DNA of 64,000 bases from positions 685,076,583 through 685,140,582 of the forward strand of contig NC_081412.1 of the NCBI RefSeq assembly GCF_030272615.1, in the 5' to 3' direction. Origin of the DNA: Cryptomeria japonica (Eukaryota > Streptophyta > Pinopsida > Cupressales > Cupressaceae). The position numbers and the translations under genes are program-made. Below, in pieces: positions 45,640 through 59,184 of this stretch (the first letter of the stretch is position 1; each line of letters opens with the position of its first letter). The notes beneath the pieces were generated by a model. The model saw nothing but the letters and a program-made list of their open reading frames with translations. It was not told where the DNA came from and did not search any database.

Positions 45640-48030
45640 GATGATGATGTAAAGCTGAGCCATGCTGCAAGGAAAAATCATTCCATTGGAGAAATTGGAA
45701 AACATGTTGCCAAACCCTCCATATGGATTGCAAAGGTAAGGAAAACTTGATTTAAAAAAAAAGAGCCATGATAATGTTGTCCAACCAATTGATACTCTAC
45801 CATTTGTTATTAGCAGCAACAAGAAAAAAATGATTATGAACCAATATTTTTCATGGTTTATCCCCTTTGATAGCTCTCATGAGCCATTTCCCAACAAGAC
45901 ACAAACCTTGAGTTTTTGGATCATTGAGTCCTAACCCACCCTTATTCTTTGGTTGAATGCAATGAGACCAAGAGGAGGTGATAAATTTAACATTGCCATC
46001 CCATTTATACCAATTTTTTTAAAAAATTAATCTATTCAAATCCTCATATTTTCTATTAGATGACATCCAATAAGATGAATAATACACATGAGAAGCAATA
46101 AATTTTTTATTTACAACTTGAATTTTCCCTGCCAAAGACAAGAATATATTGTTCCAACTAAATAACTTATCTTTGATTATATTGAGGAACCAGTTCCACG
46201 TGTCTAAAAGAGAGCCCCTTATACCAAAGGGGATGCCCAAATACCTAGCAATCTCCCCATGTCTAATATGCCCCCACTCCTTAGGAATCCACTCAGGAGT
46301 AAGCCTAGATTGAGTCATAAAAGATTCAGTCTTATTATGCACCAACTGAGAACCAGAGACAACACAATATAATTCCAAGATGTCCAAGGTATTAAATAGC
46401 TCTTTCTTTAAAATTTTGTAAGAAAAGAATGTCATCATTGGCAAAACGAGAGTTAATAACAACCTTATTTTGAGAAATATTAATCACTTTGACGAGCTTC
46501 ATTTGATTAGCACCTTGAAGAAGATAACCCAAGGCATAAGATGTAAGCATATATAACAAAGGGAATAAAGCACATCCCTGCCTAATGGACCATTGTAGTT
46601 AAAAATGTGTTGTCAAGGAGTTATTAATTATAATTTGAGCATTGACATCCTGAAATAGCATACACACATGCTTTTTTAATTTAGGTCCAAAACCCAACCA
46701 ATGTAGCATCTTAAGAATGAAATCCCAATGGATTCTATCATAAGCTTTGTGAAAATATAGCTTGACCAGCAAAGAATTTTGTCTTGACTATTGGGACCAT
46801 TCAAGAGTCTCCCAAGCAAGCATTAGGTTGTCCAAAAAAAATCTACCTTTAATAAAACAAATTTTTTTAGGTCTCACAATTTCGTGGACCACATGTTTAA
46901 TCCTGATAGCCAAAGCCTTTGTGTAATTTTATAGGAGGTGTTTAATAATGTGATTGGTCTCCAACCAAGAATAAAATTTTCATTCTCTTAAAGAATCAAC
47001 TTAATTAGCCCTATGAAAGGCCTCCAAATAAAGCATATAAAAATCATCCTTAATATGATTCCACATGATTTGATAAAATTTAACAGGAAGACCATCAACA
47101 CCTGGGCTCTTATAAGGTTTCATAGAAAAAATATGTTCAATGTCTTCTAAGGAGAGAATATGGTCCAAATAAAGACTATATACAAGACCAATTCTATTAG
47201 GGATATACTCCTTGACATTCATGATTCTTAAGGTGAGAGATATTGAGTTTGAAGGGAAGCTTAGACAAAAAGATTTAATTTGAAGAAGTAGAGATGGAGC
47301 AGATGATAAGAAAATGTTCAGAAAGGGTAGTAGAGTAGTCCAAAAGAACATGAGCCCGAGGGGAGAGGTCTTCCAATTGCAGATTATGGGATAATAAAAC
47401 CTATCCAATCTGCTCAGTTTTTATCAATGTCAAATCTACAATTTGGCCAAGTAAACTAGTTATCAACGTTGTTTGAGAGTTTATTATAGATGGGATCCAC
47501 CACTCTAATTAGATTGTGACAATAAATCCATTTGTCAAATTATTCATTCTTAAGCTTGCAATAATTGTACCAACTTTCGTCTTCATGGTGCTCCACCATG
47601 TTAAAATCCCCTCTCAACACCTAGTTAGCATTAGGGAGATTATTGGTCATCCAATCCCATAGAACAACTCTATTTTTAGGATTATTAGGACCATAAATGG
47701 AACAAAAACTAGTAAGTTGTCCATTGATAAAAGAGCAGACCAAAACACAACAATGAGAAGGATCTTCCCCATTATCAATGACAAATTTAGATATCCAAGG
47801 AGCCAAACCAATAATAGCCCCACCACTACCATCTCTATGTGAAGTATGAAAGAAAGTAGCTTCCTTCCATATTTTGAATAGAGAAAAATCAAGGCAACCA
47901 TTGCTTAATTTGACTTCTTGAAGGAAAAGAGCATCTAGTTTCCATTTAAACAACATCTCTCTCACTCTAAACTTCCGTTGAGGGAGGGAAAGCCCCCTAA
48001 CATTTCAAGACAATATTTTACAATTGGTGA
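45640..48030 (-). pseudogene. LINE (L1-type) ORF2 relic: endonuclease and reverse transcriptase
   Basis: Read from 48030 downward: AP-type endonuclease starting NVRGLSLPQRKFRVREM (the preceding Trp of the usual SWNVRG is TGA), LFLQEVKL (about 47920), HRDGSGGAIIGLAPW (about 47810-47855), SIYGPNNPKNR (about 47670-47700) and RGDFNMV (about 47605). RT follows with YKSPGVDGLPVKFYQ (about 47075-47120), LVKLYFHKAYDRIHW (about 46735-46780), and the catalytic FADD-type box reading FANDDILFL near 46435. Thumb and zf-RVT parts run to 45640, where it is cut off. Numerous stops and frameshifts are present. No RNase H is present because of the 3' truncation. Confidence 0.88.
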
Positions 48031-48315
48031 TGAATTAGGAGATAGATTATCTTCTTGTGGCAACACCCCAAAGTGATTGGAGAGTGAAACAGAAAGCTCA
48101 TGACTTCGATTCTCATTCACTCCTAGAGATTGTGACCTTGATCTTTGATGAGAATTAGGAGGAGGTGAAAGAGATGTTCTATTAGGAGACTTCTACGAAT
48201 TGGGAGAATGAGGAGGAGACGTGTCTCTAGAAGTACAACGGAGATTGGTAATAATAGTGGAAGGCTCCTTCCTCTTCCTCACAGTTATCCATTTCTCAAA
48301 CATAATAGCATCTTT

Positions 48316-49467
48316 CTAAGGCATAGGGCTCTCACTAGGAAAAACAAGACTCCTGTTGAGGATTGGAGGTAGATGGAGAAGAATTAGATGGGGAGTGAGA
48401 GGGTGCATTTTTTTTGACCTTTGGCAAAGAAGGGGGGGATCTTGTTTAGCACCTTTTTGGATAGGGACAAAGCAAGAAGGCAAAGAAATTCCAGGATTCC
48501 TAAAAGGACAATCATGAATAAGATGCCCTTCTTGTCTACAGTAAAAACATGCATTAGGTTTGTTCAAGTAAACTATTGGCTGCTCTAATTCAAACCCTAG
48601 GCTAAACAATATAATATTCTCAGACAATGATTTAGTCATATCCATTTCTACACACACTCTTGGGTGGACGCGTAAGGTGGAAAATATTTCTGAAGGTTGC
48701 TTACACCAAATGACTCTACCAAGTTGGGATACAATGTTTTGGAGTAAAGGTCTGAAGGCTAAGTTTAAATAAGGTAGTTCAAGCCACATTAGATAGCGAG
48801 AGCAAGAAGTGCCTTTAGGATGGAAATCAAAGGTCCAAACTTGAAGGTAACAGACTTGGCCACAAATTATCCATGTGTCATATTGAAGCACTGCTTGGAC
48901 TTGCTCAACAGTTTGAAAAACACAAGAAACATATCCTTTACCTAATTCCCTTATTGTTTCAATAGTCCATTCCCTATTTTCCCAATTATATTGGTATTCC
49001 CCTCCAAAGAAACAATATAACAGTTCTACTTTAACAACATCATCATCAAGAAGGTGGTATTCCAATGTTTTACCTTGGTCCTTAGCTGAAGAGTCTTGGA
49101 TCATTTCTTCTTACTCTGGGCTATGATCAACCGTCAAAATCACCATGGCATTTCTAGTGTTTTGGCTGACTGTTATATTCTTCATGGCATTTTCCTTTGT
49201 GGCTGCTTAAAATTAGGGTTTCTCCCTAGACAAAACTTCATTATCTTCAATCGCCTCCATGTCTATATGCACATCCAAAATCTCGCTATTTTTTGAAGGA
49301 CCCATTTGTGTGGCCGCTGACTTTATTTTCATTGAGGCTTGCGTCTTTCTTTCACCGTTGGAGCCACAATGATCTTGCTCCAACTGCTCTGTTGAAATGA
49401 CGTTAGAATGAAGCAGACTCATAAGATGCTGCAAAGTGGGGGACGCCTTATGAGGTATAATAGTCAT
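48316..49467 (-). pseudogene. LINE ORF1 relic (DUF4283 and CCHC knuckle)
   Basis: One frame from ATG at 49465-49467 to 48316 (about 384 codons) with three stops clustered at 49100-49215. The N-part is a short acidic leader. The middle has the DUF4283-type fold (EWTIETIRELGKGYVSCVF, WIICGQVCYLQVWTFDF, LMWLELPYLNL). A CCHC knuckle CFYCRQEGHLIHDC lies near 48510-48550. ORF2 follows on the same strand after about 290 bp, the usual L1 order. Confidence 0.85.
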
Positions 49468-49857
49468 TTTTAGATTTATGTGAAGATTTATGAATGATGC
49501 AATGACTATAGAAATAATCTTTTGAACTACAAATTACGATAAAAATCATATGTTAGAGATTTTACTACAAATTTTCCTTTTCTATGCATTTCAGTGTAAT
49601 CAAGTGATTCAAATTTGATTAATTAATGTGCAAATATTTATGGTGTATGAAAGTGGCTGAAAATATGATATACTAAAACACTGGGACATGCCATTATTGT
49701 CATTATATATTATTTTTCTTGATTTTTATTTTGTGTTGGTTTTCCATTATATTTCTAGAGGAATTGTCAATCTTAAAGCTTTTACATGGAATTAAATGTT
49801 CTTAAGGTGAAGAATTAAATTTCATTTATAATTCTTCTTATTATTGAAAATATTTTA

Positions 49858-49972
49858 TCATCAACATTTTAGATCACACTCTACATACTGATTTTCAACC
49901 ATGCATGTAGTTACATGCATGGTTGAAAATCAGTATGGTAACACCAAGTGTGATTCAAAACGTTGATGCAAA
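49858..49972. repeat. Foldback with 26-bp perfect arms and 2-nt spacer
   Basis: The left arm at 49884-49909 starts CATACTGATTTTCAACC and its exact reverse complement is at 49912-49937, with GT between. Imperfect pairing continues outward (ATCAACATTTTAGATCACAC against GTGTGATTCAAAACGTTGAT), giving arms of about 55 bp. A loop this short does not fit a microRNA precursor; a small foldback element or a repair-generated palindrome is more likely. Confidence 0.9.
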
Positions 49973-52900
49973 AACTTACACTCCAGAAACATTTGATTAA
50001 TATCTCATGAATTGTGGAAACTTAACGTCAGTTATTACATGTCACTATATTAATTTAATTACTCTAGATCTATGTTTTGTTGTAGTCTTTCATAAAATCT
50101 TACAATTGAATTTGTATTGCAAATATATTGGTGTTGTGAGAAACGCAATTGATTTAAGGTGGTGGTTGGACTTTTCCTACAAGACTTTTTCTAAGATAAA
50201 CATTGTGTTGTGTGGTAATTTTTTTGTGTAATTTTCTCCTTAAAATAGTTTGATTTTATCTTCTCCTAAGTCAAAGAAACATTTGTTGCTTCTATAGAGA
50301 GACTATCTACTTTAAAAGAAAAGAATATTAATATTCTAAAATATAATTTTTATTTTGTTTGTAAATGCATCATAATTCATTGTGAGAATTTATATATTTT
50401 TCATTATCATAGTTTTAGATATATGAATCAATCTAGTTGTTTTATTTCTATTGTAACATATTGATGTAACTCTTTCTTATGTGTTTTGTTGTTTTGAGTC
50501 AAACACGACAAAAAAATATGTTATGTTGAATTATAAATATAAATAAATTAAATTAAATAAAAAATGTGAGCAACCACCCACTCTTCTTAAAAGCTTTAAA
50601 TGTCTAAGTAACTCTAGACAAATTATCCATAAGAAAAGATTACTTTATTCTCATCTTAATATATAAACATTATTGAGTTGAAACTTTAGAATAAACAATA
50701 TAGTTGATTTGATTTTTGAATGAGAATAATTATATAAATTATAAATACTAACATTTGCACTATTGTAAGCTAATTACAATAAGATAAGAAAAATCATGTA
50801 AATCAACAATAATCATTTAATAAAATTATCATGAATAACAAAACAAACCCATCAAGATCAATCAAAAATATAACCTAACTCAATTATACTAAAAAAATAT
50901 ATAATCTTAATAACTAACATAATCAAGAAGTATATCATTATTTTCACCCATTAATCTACAACTCTTTAATAATTATTTTGTTTTTTAAATAATTAAAATA
51001 ACTAAAACATTAAAAAAATCAAACCTAATAATTATGCTTGCAAATTTGAGTGTATGGATACCTAATCTAAACCATTGGTGGGGTTGGTGTAACTAGAAAA
51101 TGTAAAAAGAAAGTGTAAAAAGGAAAAAGTGTGGAAGAGACGTAGTGGAGAAGAAAAAAAAAATCCTCTCAATTTCTTGTCCTGCTTAACACGTAATCAG
51201 TTATATCATGTAAGCTTTGTAACGTCCACAAACCTAATCACGTCATATTCAAGAAAAGTGTAACGTTCAAATTCTGATATTTTGTGTTCAACTGATATTT
51301 GTAGAGTATATTACTGTCTTTTCTATACCATTTGATGACTCATCAAATTATGGTATGAAATTCTTCCCCACGAAGTAGACATCACTAAAATTTTTTTTAA
51401 AAAAATATTATGATATGATGCTTAAAGTAGCTTTACAAGCTTCTATAACAGTGAATTCTTTGAATTATTGGCATTTAATCGATTTGGAAATGAGTGACAT
51501 TGAATTTCAAATCATGGGATTATATAAAAATAATAAAAATCTTGAGTTAGGTTTTGAAATTCATATTCCACCTGTCTAGTCCAAATGTGAGGCATAAGAG
51601 TGGTCTTTTTCTCAATATTATAATTAAGTTTTTCAATATAAAGCTTCATTAAATGGATTCTTTATAAAATCCAGAATTATGATTATAAGTTTTTTATTAT
51701 TCTTTGTGTATTATTTTTATAAGGATTCTTTAAGGGTATAGGTGTGGTTGCGTTAGTTGTGATTGTATTTTGTATTGTTCACAAGGTTTATATGAGTCTT
51801 CTAAACACATAAACTGTAGATAATTTTTTTGATGCATGCTTTCACACATCAACATGTTAAAATGATAAAGGTTCCCTTACTTAGAAGGTCTTAAGCTCAA
51901 GAGTCTCTACTTTGGTTTGCAAACTACAAATCCACTTGAAACAACTATGCAAATGAGTGGTTTGACTATCTCACTCAAAAAGCTTTATTAGAATACTAAA
52001 GGTCATAAACATAATCTAATGGTTGATGATGATGAAAGAATTTTTTTGTAACTTAAATCACTTTAATCATGTTAATATTCAATCTTGTAAGTGTGTTTCA
52101 TATTTGATTTACAAATTTCAAGCTCTAACCTAATCAAATGTAGCCTCAATTTGAAAGAAAGAACAATTTAATACCTCAGGACAACATCTAGGCGAACAGT
52201 TTAAGACATACAAACAAAATTATAACCTAATTTTTTAAACAAAGACATTAATTTTTTTGCCCATTCATGGATAACTTAATTAGTTAATTTACAAACCCTT
52301 ATATGGTTGATTTCTATGTTAGTTTTGAAGGAGAATGCATTATTGAATTTTACAACAATGAAAGGAATATGAAAATAATGATTATATTGTATGCGAGAAT
52401 TGAGTGGAAGCTCTTTAATTTCTACCCGATGTATAAAAAAATCACTTTGTAAATCACAAAACCCCAACACCAAAAATTAGAAAAAATAAAATAAAATTAC
52501 AATTAACTAAAACTAAGACTTAGAAGGGTAAGAAATCCCAAGCTTGTTCTTTCCAAACTCCATACACCATTCTTTGGATAGAAGAAATCAACTTCAAACC
52601 TTTATTGACATCATATAAAATATTGCAACCAATATGCAGGATGATGCAATCTTGAACTGAAAGGATGAACCATAAGAGTTGCAAATCCAATAAAACTTGC
52701 AATGCATTATGAAGAAATCACCTACATAGTCAAAGGTGCTAAAAGTATTTTCTATATTGTAGCTTTCAAATTCATCAAAACTAAAATGACAAAGATATAG
52801 GTTTGAGGTTTAAAAAGAGAGCTTTAAGAGTAGTGAAGAAGGTGAAGTTCCATCCTTCATTGTTGCCCTTGAATGCATTGCTAATTTCGAAGATCAATTA

Positions 52901-53639
52901 TAATAATTATTTTTTAACACTATTTGTTCACTTTGTCAAATATCACTTCTCCAAATTTGTAAATCTTGTTGTTGGTGTTTGAATTAGTTGGTTTGTGGGC
53001 TATTTGTGTTACTATCAAAGTTATTTTATGTCCTATTCATATCATTCATATATGTTGCCCCTTCCATTCAAATTTTCTAAGAATACATATTCTTGTACTA
53101 ACTTCCTACATGCATAAAGCATAGTTGTAAGGATGTGTATATAGAGTAATGGTGCTGAAGGTAAAGGTAATATTTGGATTAAATGATAATATTGTTAATA
53201 GAGGTAGTGGGATTCTTAATGTGAAGAAAACTTATAACGCAACTCTCAACTTGGGAATGAATTGGTGTTATGTTTGAGGTAATTACATTTAAAGTTAGGA
53301 TTGGGAATGGACTTCGATGACATGACTTCTTTAAAGATACAAAATCCAAAGGATAAGAATATGGTAAGACACCTTCTTTGTCTTAGGTACTTTGCATGTA
53401 TCCTAATCTAAACATGGGAGAAGCGGTTAAGAAACATAAAGATAGGTTTAAAATTATTGAAGTATTCTTTGTTTGCTTGAATGCTAATTTTATTCCCTCT
53501 AGAAATTATTTTGATAATTGAATTGGAAAGGTTTGGAAAAAATGATAGGTATAATTTACATATCATTCTATAAAATAATTCAAAGATGTTTATTTATTAT
53601 TTTATTTAAGTCATCTAGGATGCAATATTGAGTTATTAG
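49973..53639. other. AT-rich region, nothing recognised
   Basis: Short ORFs on both strands have no domain features or repeats. No LTR, TIR or tRNA-like structure was found by eye. Confidence 0.4.
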
Positions 53640-54350
53640 AAAACAATTTTGGAACATGGACAATTAGTGTTTAGGTTTATCTCTTGGTCTCCCAAAGCTA
53701 ATCCTAGTGAATTCCTAGCTAATTTAATTTCAATGTGTCTTGATCTTAAAAGTATTCCTCCTCAACAATGGCATTCTATTCTACAGATTATTAATTCTTC
53801 CAAGTAATCTTCTATATGTAAAACAAATAAGGACAACTCTACCTCATCTCAACACAAGAGTCCTAGTTCCCCTGAAGACTAAATCTATTGTTCCTAAATA
53901 TTTGTATATTAAATTGATGAAATAAGTATTTAAAATATAAAATTGATCTATGGAGGAGCTTAATACTTTTTTTGTGTAAGGAGGGCTAGTAGAGAAGCAA
54001 TTACCCAAAAATACTAAATATTACAAGTAAAACTATAAATAATTTTCAGCTTATATTGTCAATGACATTATTAATAAAATGGAAGTTGATTCTATAGTTT
54101 CTAATAAAATAACAAAGGCTATCTCTACTAGAGGTAATAATGAGAATATAAAAGTAGAGAGTCTATCTTACCTCCCTCCTATAAACAAAGTCTTTCATCT
54201 AAATAATATGGTTCCCATCTAGGATAATTCAGTGAACAATGAGTTAGTATCTGTGGAGAATATCCCTCCTAATATTAATGAATATTTTTTAAAAATGAGG
54301 ATATTCCTTCTTTTATGGTAGCTGGATTTCAAGGATATCAATGGATTATT
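53640..54350 (+). pseudogene. Possible coding relic antisense to the gypsy 3' region
   Basis: The plus strand near 53660-53880 reads ANPSEFLANLISMCLDLKSI then PPQQWHSILQIINSSK and a Ser/Lys-rich stretch before stops set in. Family unknown. The position, downstream of and antisense to a minus-strand gypsy 3' region, mirrors that of the PMD-like relic at 3990-4600. Confidence 0.25.
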
Positions 54351-54359
54351 AGCTAATTT

Positions 54360-56190
54360 GGATCAAAATTGATGGATGCTTCAGGATGATGATGATGAGA
54401 TAGATTGCAAGATTGGATTGTATGGATTGGGATTCCTTTCATTCGGTGGATTAGATTGGTATTTTTGATAGGAGATATGCATGGAGAATAAATGGATTAG
54501 ATGGGATGGGATTGAATGGAGGATATGATGGTTATGATAGAGAAATAGATAGAAACCAATGATAATGGAAAAGCAAGGTTTGGTAAAAGGATGGAAGGAT
54601 AGATGAATTGCTGGGATAAGAGATAGGAGAATTGATTGGATTGTGATAGGAGGTAAGAGGATGGGGTATGGAGGACATGAGGATGGAGCTTCAAGTACTA
54701 TGCTACAAAAAAAAAAGATACCCCATACTAGAGGTAGTGCAATAAAATGTTGATGGTGGCAAAAGATGCATGATATGGAAGGATAATGCATAAGGGATAT
54801 GTATGGTAGAGAAAGTAAGGTCTTCATTGTCCAAAGAATGCATGAATATTTTTATCCTAGTCTTAATCAATGTCAAAGATGGGAAAGGGAAAGATGGATG
54901 GAAAAAGGATGTTATAATGTGGAAAGGATCATAATGTATGCATGGATAGCTTTCTCCTAATATCCTTATCAAGATAAAAGGAGGGAAGAAAGGATGCATT
55001 TTGATAGGATGGAAGGAGATATGGTGAGAGATATGGTGAGGGATATTGATTGAAGGTGTTGATAAGGGGAGGTAGATATGACACTTGATACTTATTAATA
55101 TAACTAGCCTTGTCAAGATCAAAGCTTAAAAGGGTATAATACAATTAAATAGGATGATGCATAGGGGATGAAGCATAGTGGAGGATGCGGAAGACATGAT
55201 AAAATGAATTAATATTGAATCCCCAAGTGTAGAGTGAAAGAGGATGAGGCATTGTACATGACACCTATTTGTTTATTTTTCATCATGGTACTTGCCCAAG
55301 GTGCCACAAGAATTGGTTTTCACCATTGGATGAATGATTTATATTTACTTTTTCTTTTCCTTTTTTAATTTTTTCTTATCTTTTTTTAATTTTTGGAATG
55401 GCATGCAAGGAGAGGGATGAGAATAAGGATTAAGATAAGTGGATTTGCAAGATAATGGATGGAGTGAGAGGGAGATGGAGGAAGAACTCAAATTTTTGTT
55501 ATGCATAGTACCCCATCAAGATGTTCTCCATTAGATCATGGAAATTAGAAGAATGCTCATACACGTTCATACAATGATGGCAAGTAGGATAAATGGATGG
55601 GAAGATGAAAATGGATGAGGATATGTTCAATGGATTATATTAAAGGAGGATGATGGGGAATGCATGTTGGATAATTGATGGGTTATTGGAAGACTTGTAT
55701 ATGAGTGGATGGACATGTTGGTAGGATCATCATTGACACACACCTTGAATGGTGGTGAAGTTGTGGAAGAGTGAATTTTAAATTTGAAAATTCAGATGGA
55801 GTCAGAATGGATTTTAGAACAGAGTAACCCAAAATAGATGGAGACAATAATCGAAGATTTAAGATAGTGGATTTTGGGACATATGGTAAAAAGTAGATTT
55901 GGAGGATGAAGCATCTTGAGATGTAGGATTGGAGGATTTATGAATGGATGAAGATATTAGATTAGACAGTTTGGATGTGAATTTAGATTTTTCTTTTGGA
56001 TGAATTGCTTCTATAAGTAATTTGGGAATCCATGTGGTTTTTATTTTTTATTTTTGATTCTTATACCTTTGTGGCATCTTGGAATTTTTTTAATTTTCTT
56101 TTGGATCATATTTCTATTTATATGTGGGGCATGTGCACAATGATAGTAGACCAAAAATATGCCAACTTTTTTTTTTTCTCGAATGAAGTC
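54360..56190 (-). mobile_element. Post-pol/3' region of a minus-strand Ty3/gypsy element
   Basis: The reverse complement of 55260-55400 aligns with 2260-2345 (shared GCACCTTGGGCAAGTACCAT-type block preceded by an A-rich stretch). The GGATGG/GATGATG-rich part (54360-55250) corresponds to the CATCATA-rich part of the left-end element, inverted. Long minus-strand ORFs here (Ser, Pro, His, Ile-rich, 54381-55144) come from that composition and are not genes. No pol sequence was found on the upstream side. Confidence 0.6.
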
Positions 56191-57000
56191 ATTTGATGTG
56201 TGTCATATTTGGTGTGCTCCAAATAGGTTTGTCATGCCAAGTCTAGTAAGGTTTGGTCATACCAAACCTATTTGGCGAGTGGCAAATTTGGCACTAGCCA
56301 AATGCAAAAGCACTTTTTAAAGTACATTTCTATTTGTCAAGTACCAAATTTGACGCTAGCCAAATGTTTAGTATTACATTAAATATTTCTCTTTGTCTTG
56401 CATGCTGAATGGTTTGCATTGGCAAATTTTCTTCTCTTTCCACTAATACATTTGGCCTAAAATTCCGATGAAGATTTCTGATGGAGAAGGCATATTGTGA
56501 CCGAATTTGATTTTTTTTTTAAATGCCTGCATTTGTCAAAATTCTGATGATAATTCAACATTTTGTTTTTGATGGAGAAGGAATTGGCAATGAGATTTGT
56601 GTTTTTTTGAAAAACTGCCCGCGTTCATCGAAATTCTAACGACCGTGGGCATTACTTAGAAAAAAACAAAAAAGCCAAGTCATTTAATAAACATTAATCC
56701 TGCCTCTTCGTCCCGTCGACCTTTGCGATATTCACCAAAAAATTGGGCATTACAAGGAGGGAAACAGTTTTGGAATGTAATGCTGCTAAGATCCGGTTGA
56801 AGAAAAAAGGTAGGGTAATCGACCAATTCACTCAAGCAATGTTTTCTTGAAGAAAAAATCTTTAATTTTGTGACAATGTGTCGAATTTGTTTTATGTAGT
56901 GATGAAATTGTTTGAAATATACATAGGAGGTTGCATTTGTGTTGGTTGATCAAGTTTTATCTTTATTACAATGAATTTGCCCACTCATAATTTTTTTTTC
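56191..57000. other. Spacer with short repeated CCAAAT/TTTGGC words
   Basis: CAAATTTGGCACTAGCCAAATG (56284 on) recurs with two changes about 62 bp later, and a CTGATGGAGAAGG/TTGATGGAGAAGG pair lies at about 56478 and 56569. No gene seen. Confidence 0.45.
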
Positions 57001-59118
57001 CCTAGCTCATATTCAGTCTGGTAGAAAAAGAGAAAAATAAGATTGATTTGGATGGTTGATCAAATGAATGATCAATTATCCTCTTTAAAGGCATAACCTC
57101 TTAGGGCAGACCCTAATTAAGGACCGAGATGACTTAAACCTGCGTGATCAAATAGGGAAGAACACAAATTGTGCCACTCTTGTATCTGACATCCGTTAGA
57201 AGTGGCTTGAACATAGGCACTAGCTGAGGAGTTTACCTTGGGTATGGATGCTGGTATATATGGCTGTGATAGAAAATCCCTGCTGCACAACTGTCAGACC
57301 ACTGTGTAGTGATCAAGTGCCATTTAGGACAGTAGTAATTAGGATCTTCTAATTATGGTGGGGCCTAGCCAACATAGGGCTATATGAGGCAGGGGTAAGT
57401 TCAACAATGATGTGTATTAAGATTTATACCTATAGTGATATGTGTTATTGTGCCCTGGATAATATAGAGTCAAATGATATTGGGTTCTAAGGCTGTTTTT
57501 GCTTATGGTGGCATTGCACAACATAATTTGTTGTGGATAAGTGTGCAAAATGAAGCTGATTAATTAATCATAATTATGAGAATACACCCTAAAAAAGGAC
57601 TCTAAGGTGATGGGGATCATTACTATTTATGGGAACTGTAGTTATATTCATTTGTCTGATTTAGAATTTGGGCAGGTTTGTGTAGTAGCTGAATTATGAC
57701 TTGAAATATGAATGGAGCCATTGACTGGGAAGACCCACCATATGAACATAAACATTGACCAAGTAGGGTCCAACTTGTGGTGACAACATTGATGCATGCA
57801 TGCAAAGAAACACTTGTCAAATTAATTGTAGTCCTAGAGGAGCTTTGATGTTCATATCATTAATTGCTTCAAGTTTCCTGCCATGATATACTTAATGTTT
57901 GAGTAGAATGCATTGCATTCTAACTATAGAACAATTGTTTTCTGTCTAATGAAGCAACCTGTAACACAATTCACTTTTTCACCAGTCCATTGTTTCCCTT
58001 GGAAGACTTGATATGCATGGAGTTTAACATGGGTTGCCATGCCAAAATCAAGATCCCCTTCTCATCGTGATTAGGTGGGTCATGTGGCTACTGATATCAA
58101 TGACTTCTTTGAGTATTTTCTTGAAGTAGTTATTTTCTTTCACTAAGATTTACTAGAATTAGCTTATTTGAGTTTTCTTTTGTTTTCAAGAGATACCTAG
58201 TTTGATATGCAAACATACATGGTTTTTTGCTATTGATTTTTTTGAGAATTATAAGTTCCTATTTTCTTAGACTCATTTTCTCTTTGGGAGGAAACCAAAA
58301 CCAAAACTTACAGCTACACAACCAAACAAAAGAATTCTTAAGGAAACCTGAATGATTTTGTAAAGAAAACAGATATCATTCAAGATCCAAGTTGAAAGTA
58401 TATTCAAGATTTACCCTAGTGCTATTGGACACATTGCTTGAACATTAGCAACCCTGAGGCAAACTTAATTGAATGTCATGCCCCTAGCCAGATTTCTAAT
58501 CACTGTTGGTAACACAAAATCATGCTTACAATGTACATCTCTTCTGTAGTGTGGCATTTCTCTTGATTGTTACTCTCTGATGAGCATTGAGGACAAAACT
58601 TAAAGAGTTGCACCTTGCAGTGATAACATGAAGTTTCGATTGTCTATTGATTTCAGTATTAATGTATACATTACAAACTCATATGAATCAGAAACCTAAG
58701 CAGGCATCTCAGTAACTTCTGATGGTTGCCTATTGCTCTAAACATGATTAGGATTTTTTCACTATGTTGACTACCACCTTTAATGGACTTCCATCATGAA
58801 GACTTATTACTATTGCCCTCTTTGACTGTCACAAGATGACTAAAATGTTTTCATAGATCTAGGACTAGTAAGATCCTTATATAGTTACTAGGAGTCATGT
58901 CAACATAAAAGCACGATACCCAAGTTAGTAAGATCCTCTAATACTTAGTCATAGATTGCATTCTAACAACAAATAGAAGGTCATATCTTGGTAACCTAAC
59001 TATTCCATGAGTAGTAGCTCAAAATGTTATCAAAGCTAGGTTAGGTTAGGAGCTCCAAGAACCTATAATTTGTCTTATAATGGGTGTTGAAAATAATCTA
59101 CATTCAAGCCAACAATGG

Positions 59119-59184
59119 AATGGTAAGAAAGGGGGCAGTAGCTCAATAGTAAGAAAGGGGGTAGTAGCTCAGGGGGAAGTAGCT
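59119..59184 (+). repeat. 26-bp tandem repeat, about 2.5 copies
   Basis: AATGGTAAGAAAGGGGGCAG-TAGCTC at 59119 and 59145, then a partial AGGGGGAAGTAGCT. Confidence 0.85.

Noticed and set aside
49858-49972. microRNA precursor
   Set aside because: The arms are perfectly paired with only 2 nt between them, leaving no loop, and there is no mature-length mismatch pattern.
54381-55144. Overlapping minus-strand ORFs of up to 148 codons
   Set aside because: Composition-driven (CATCC-rich strand), open in more than one frame, and the region matches a gypsy 3' non-coding region.
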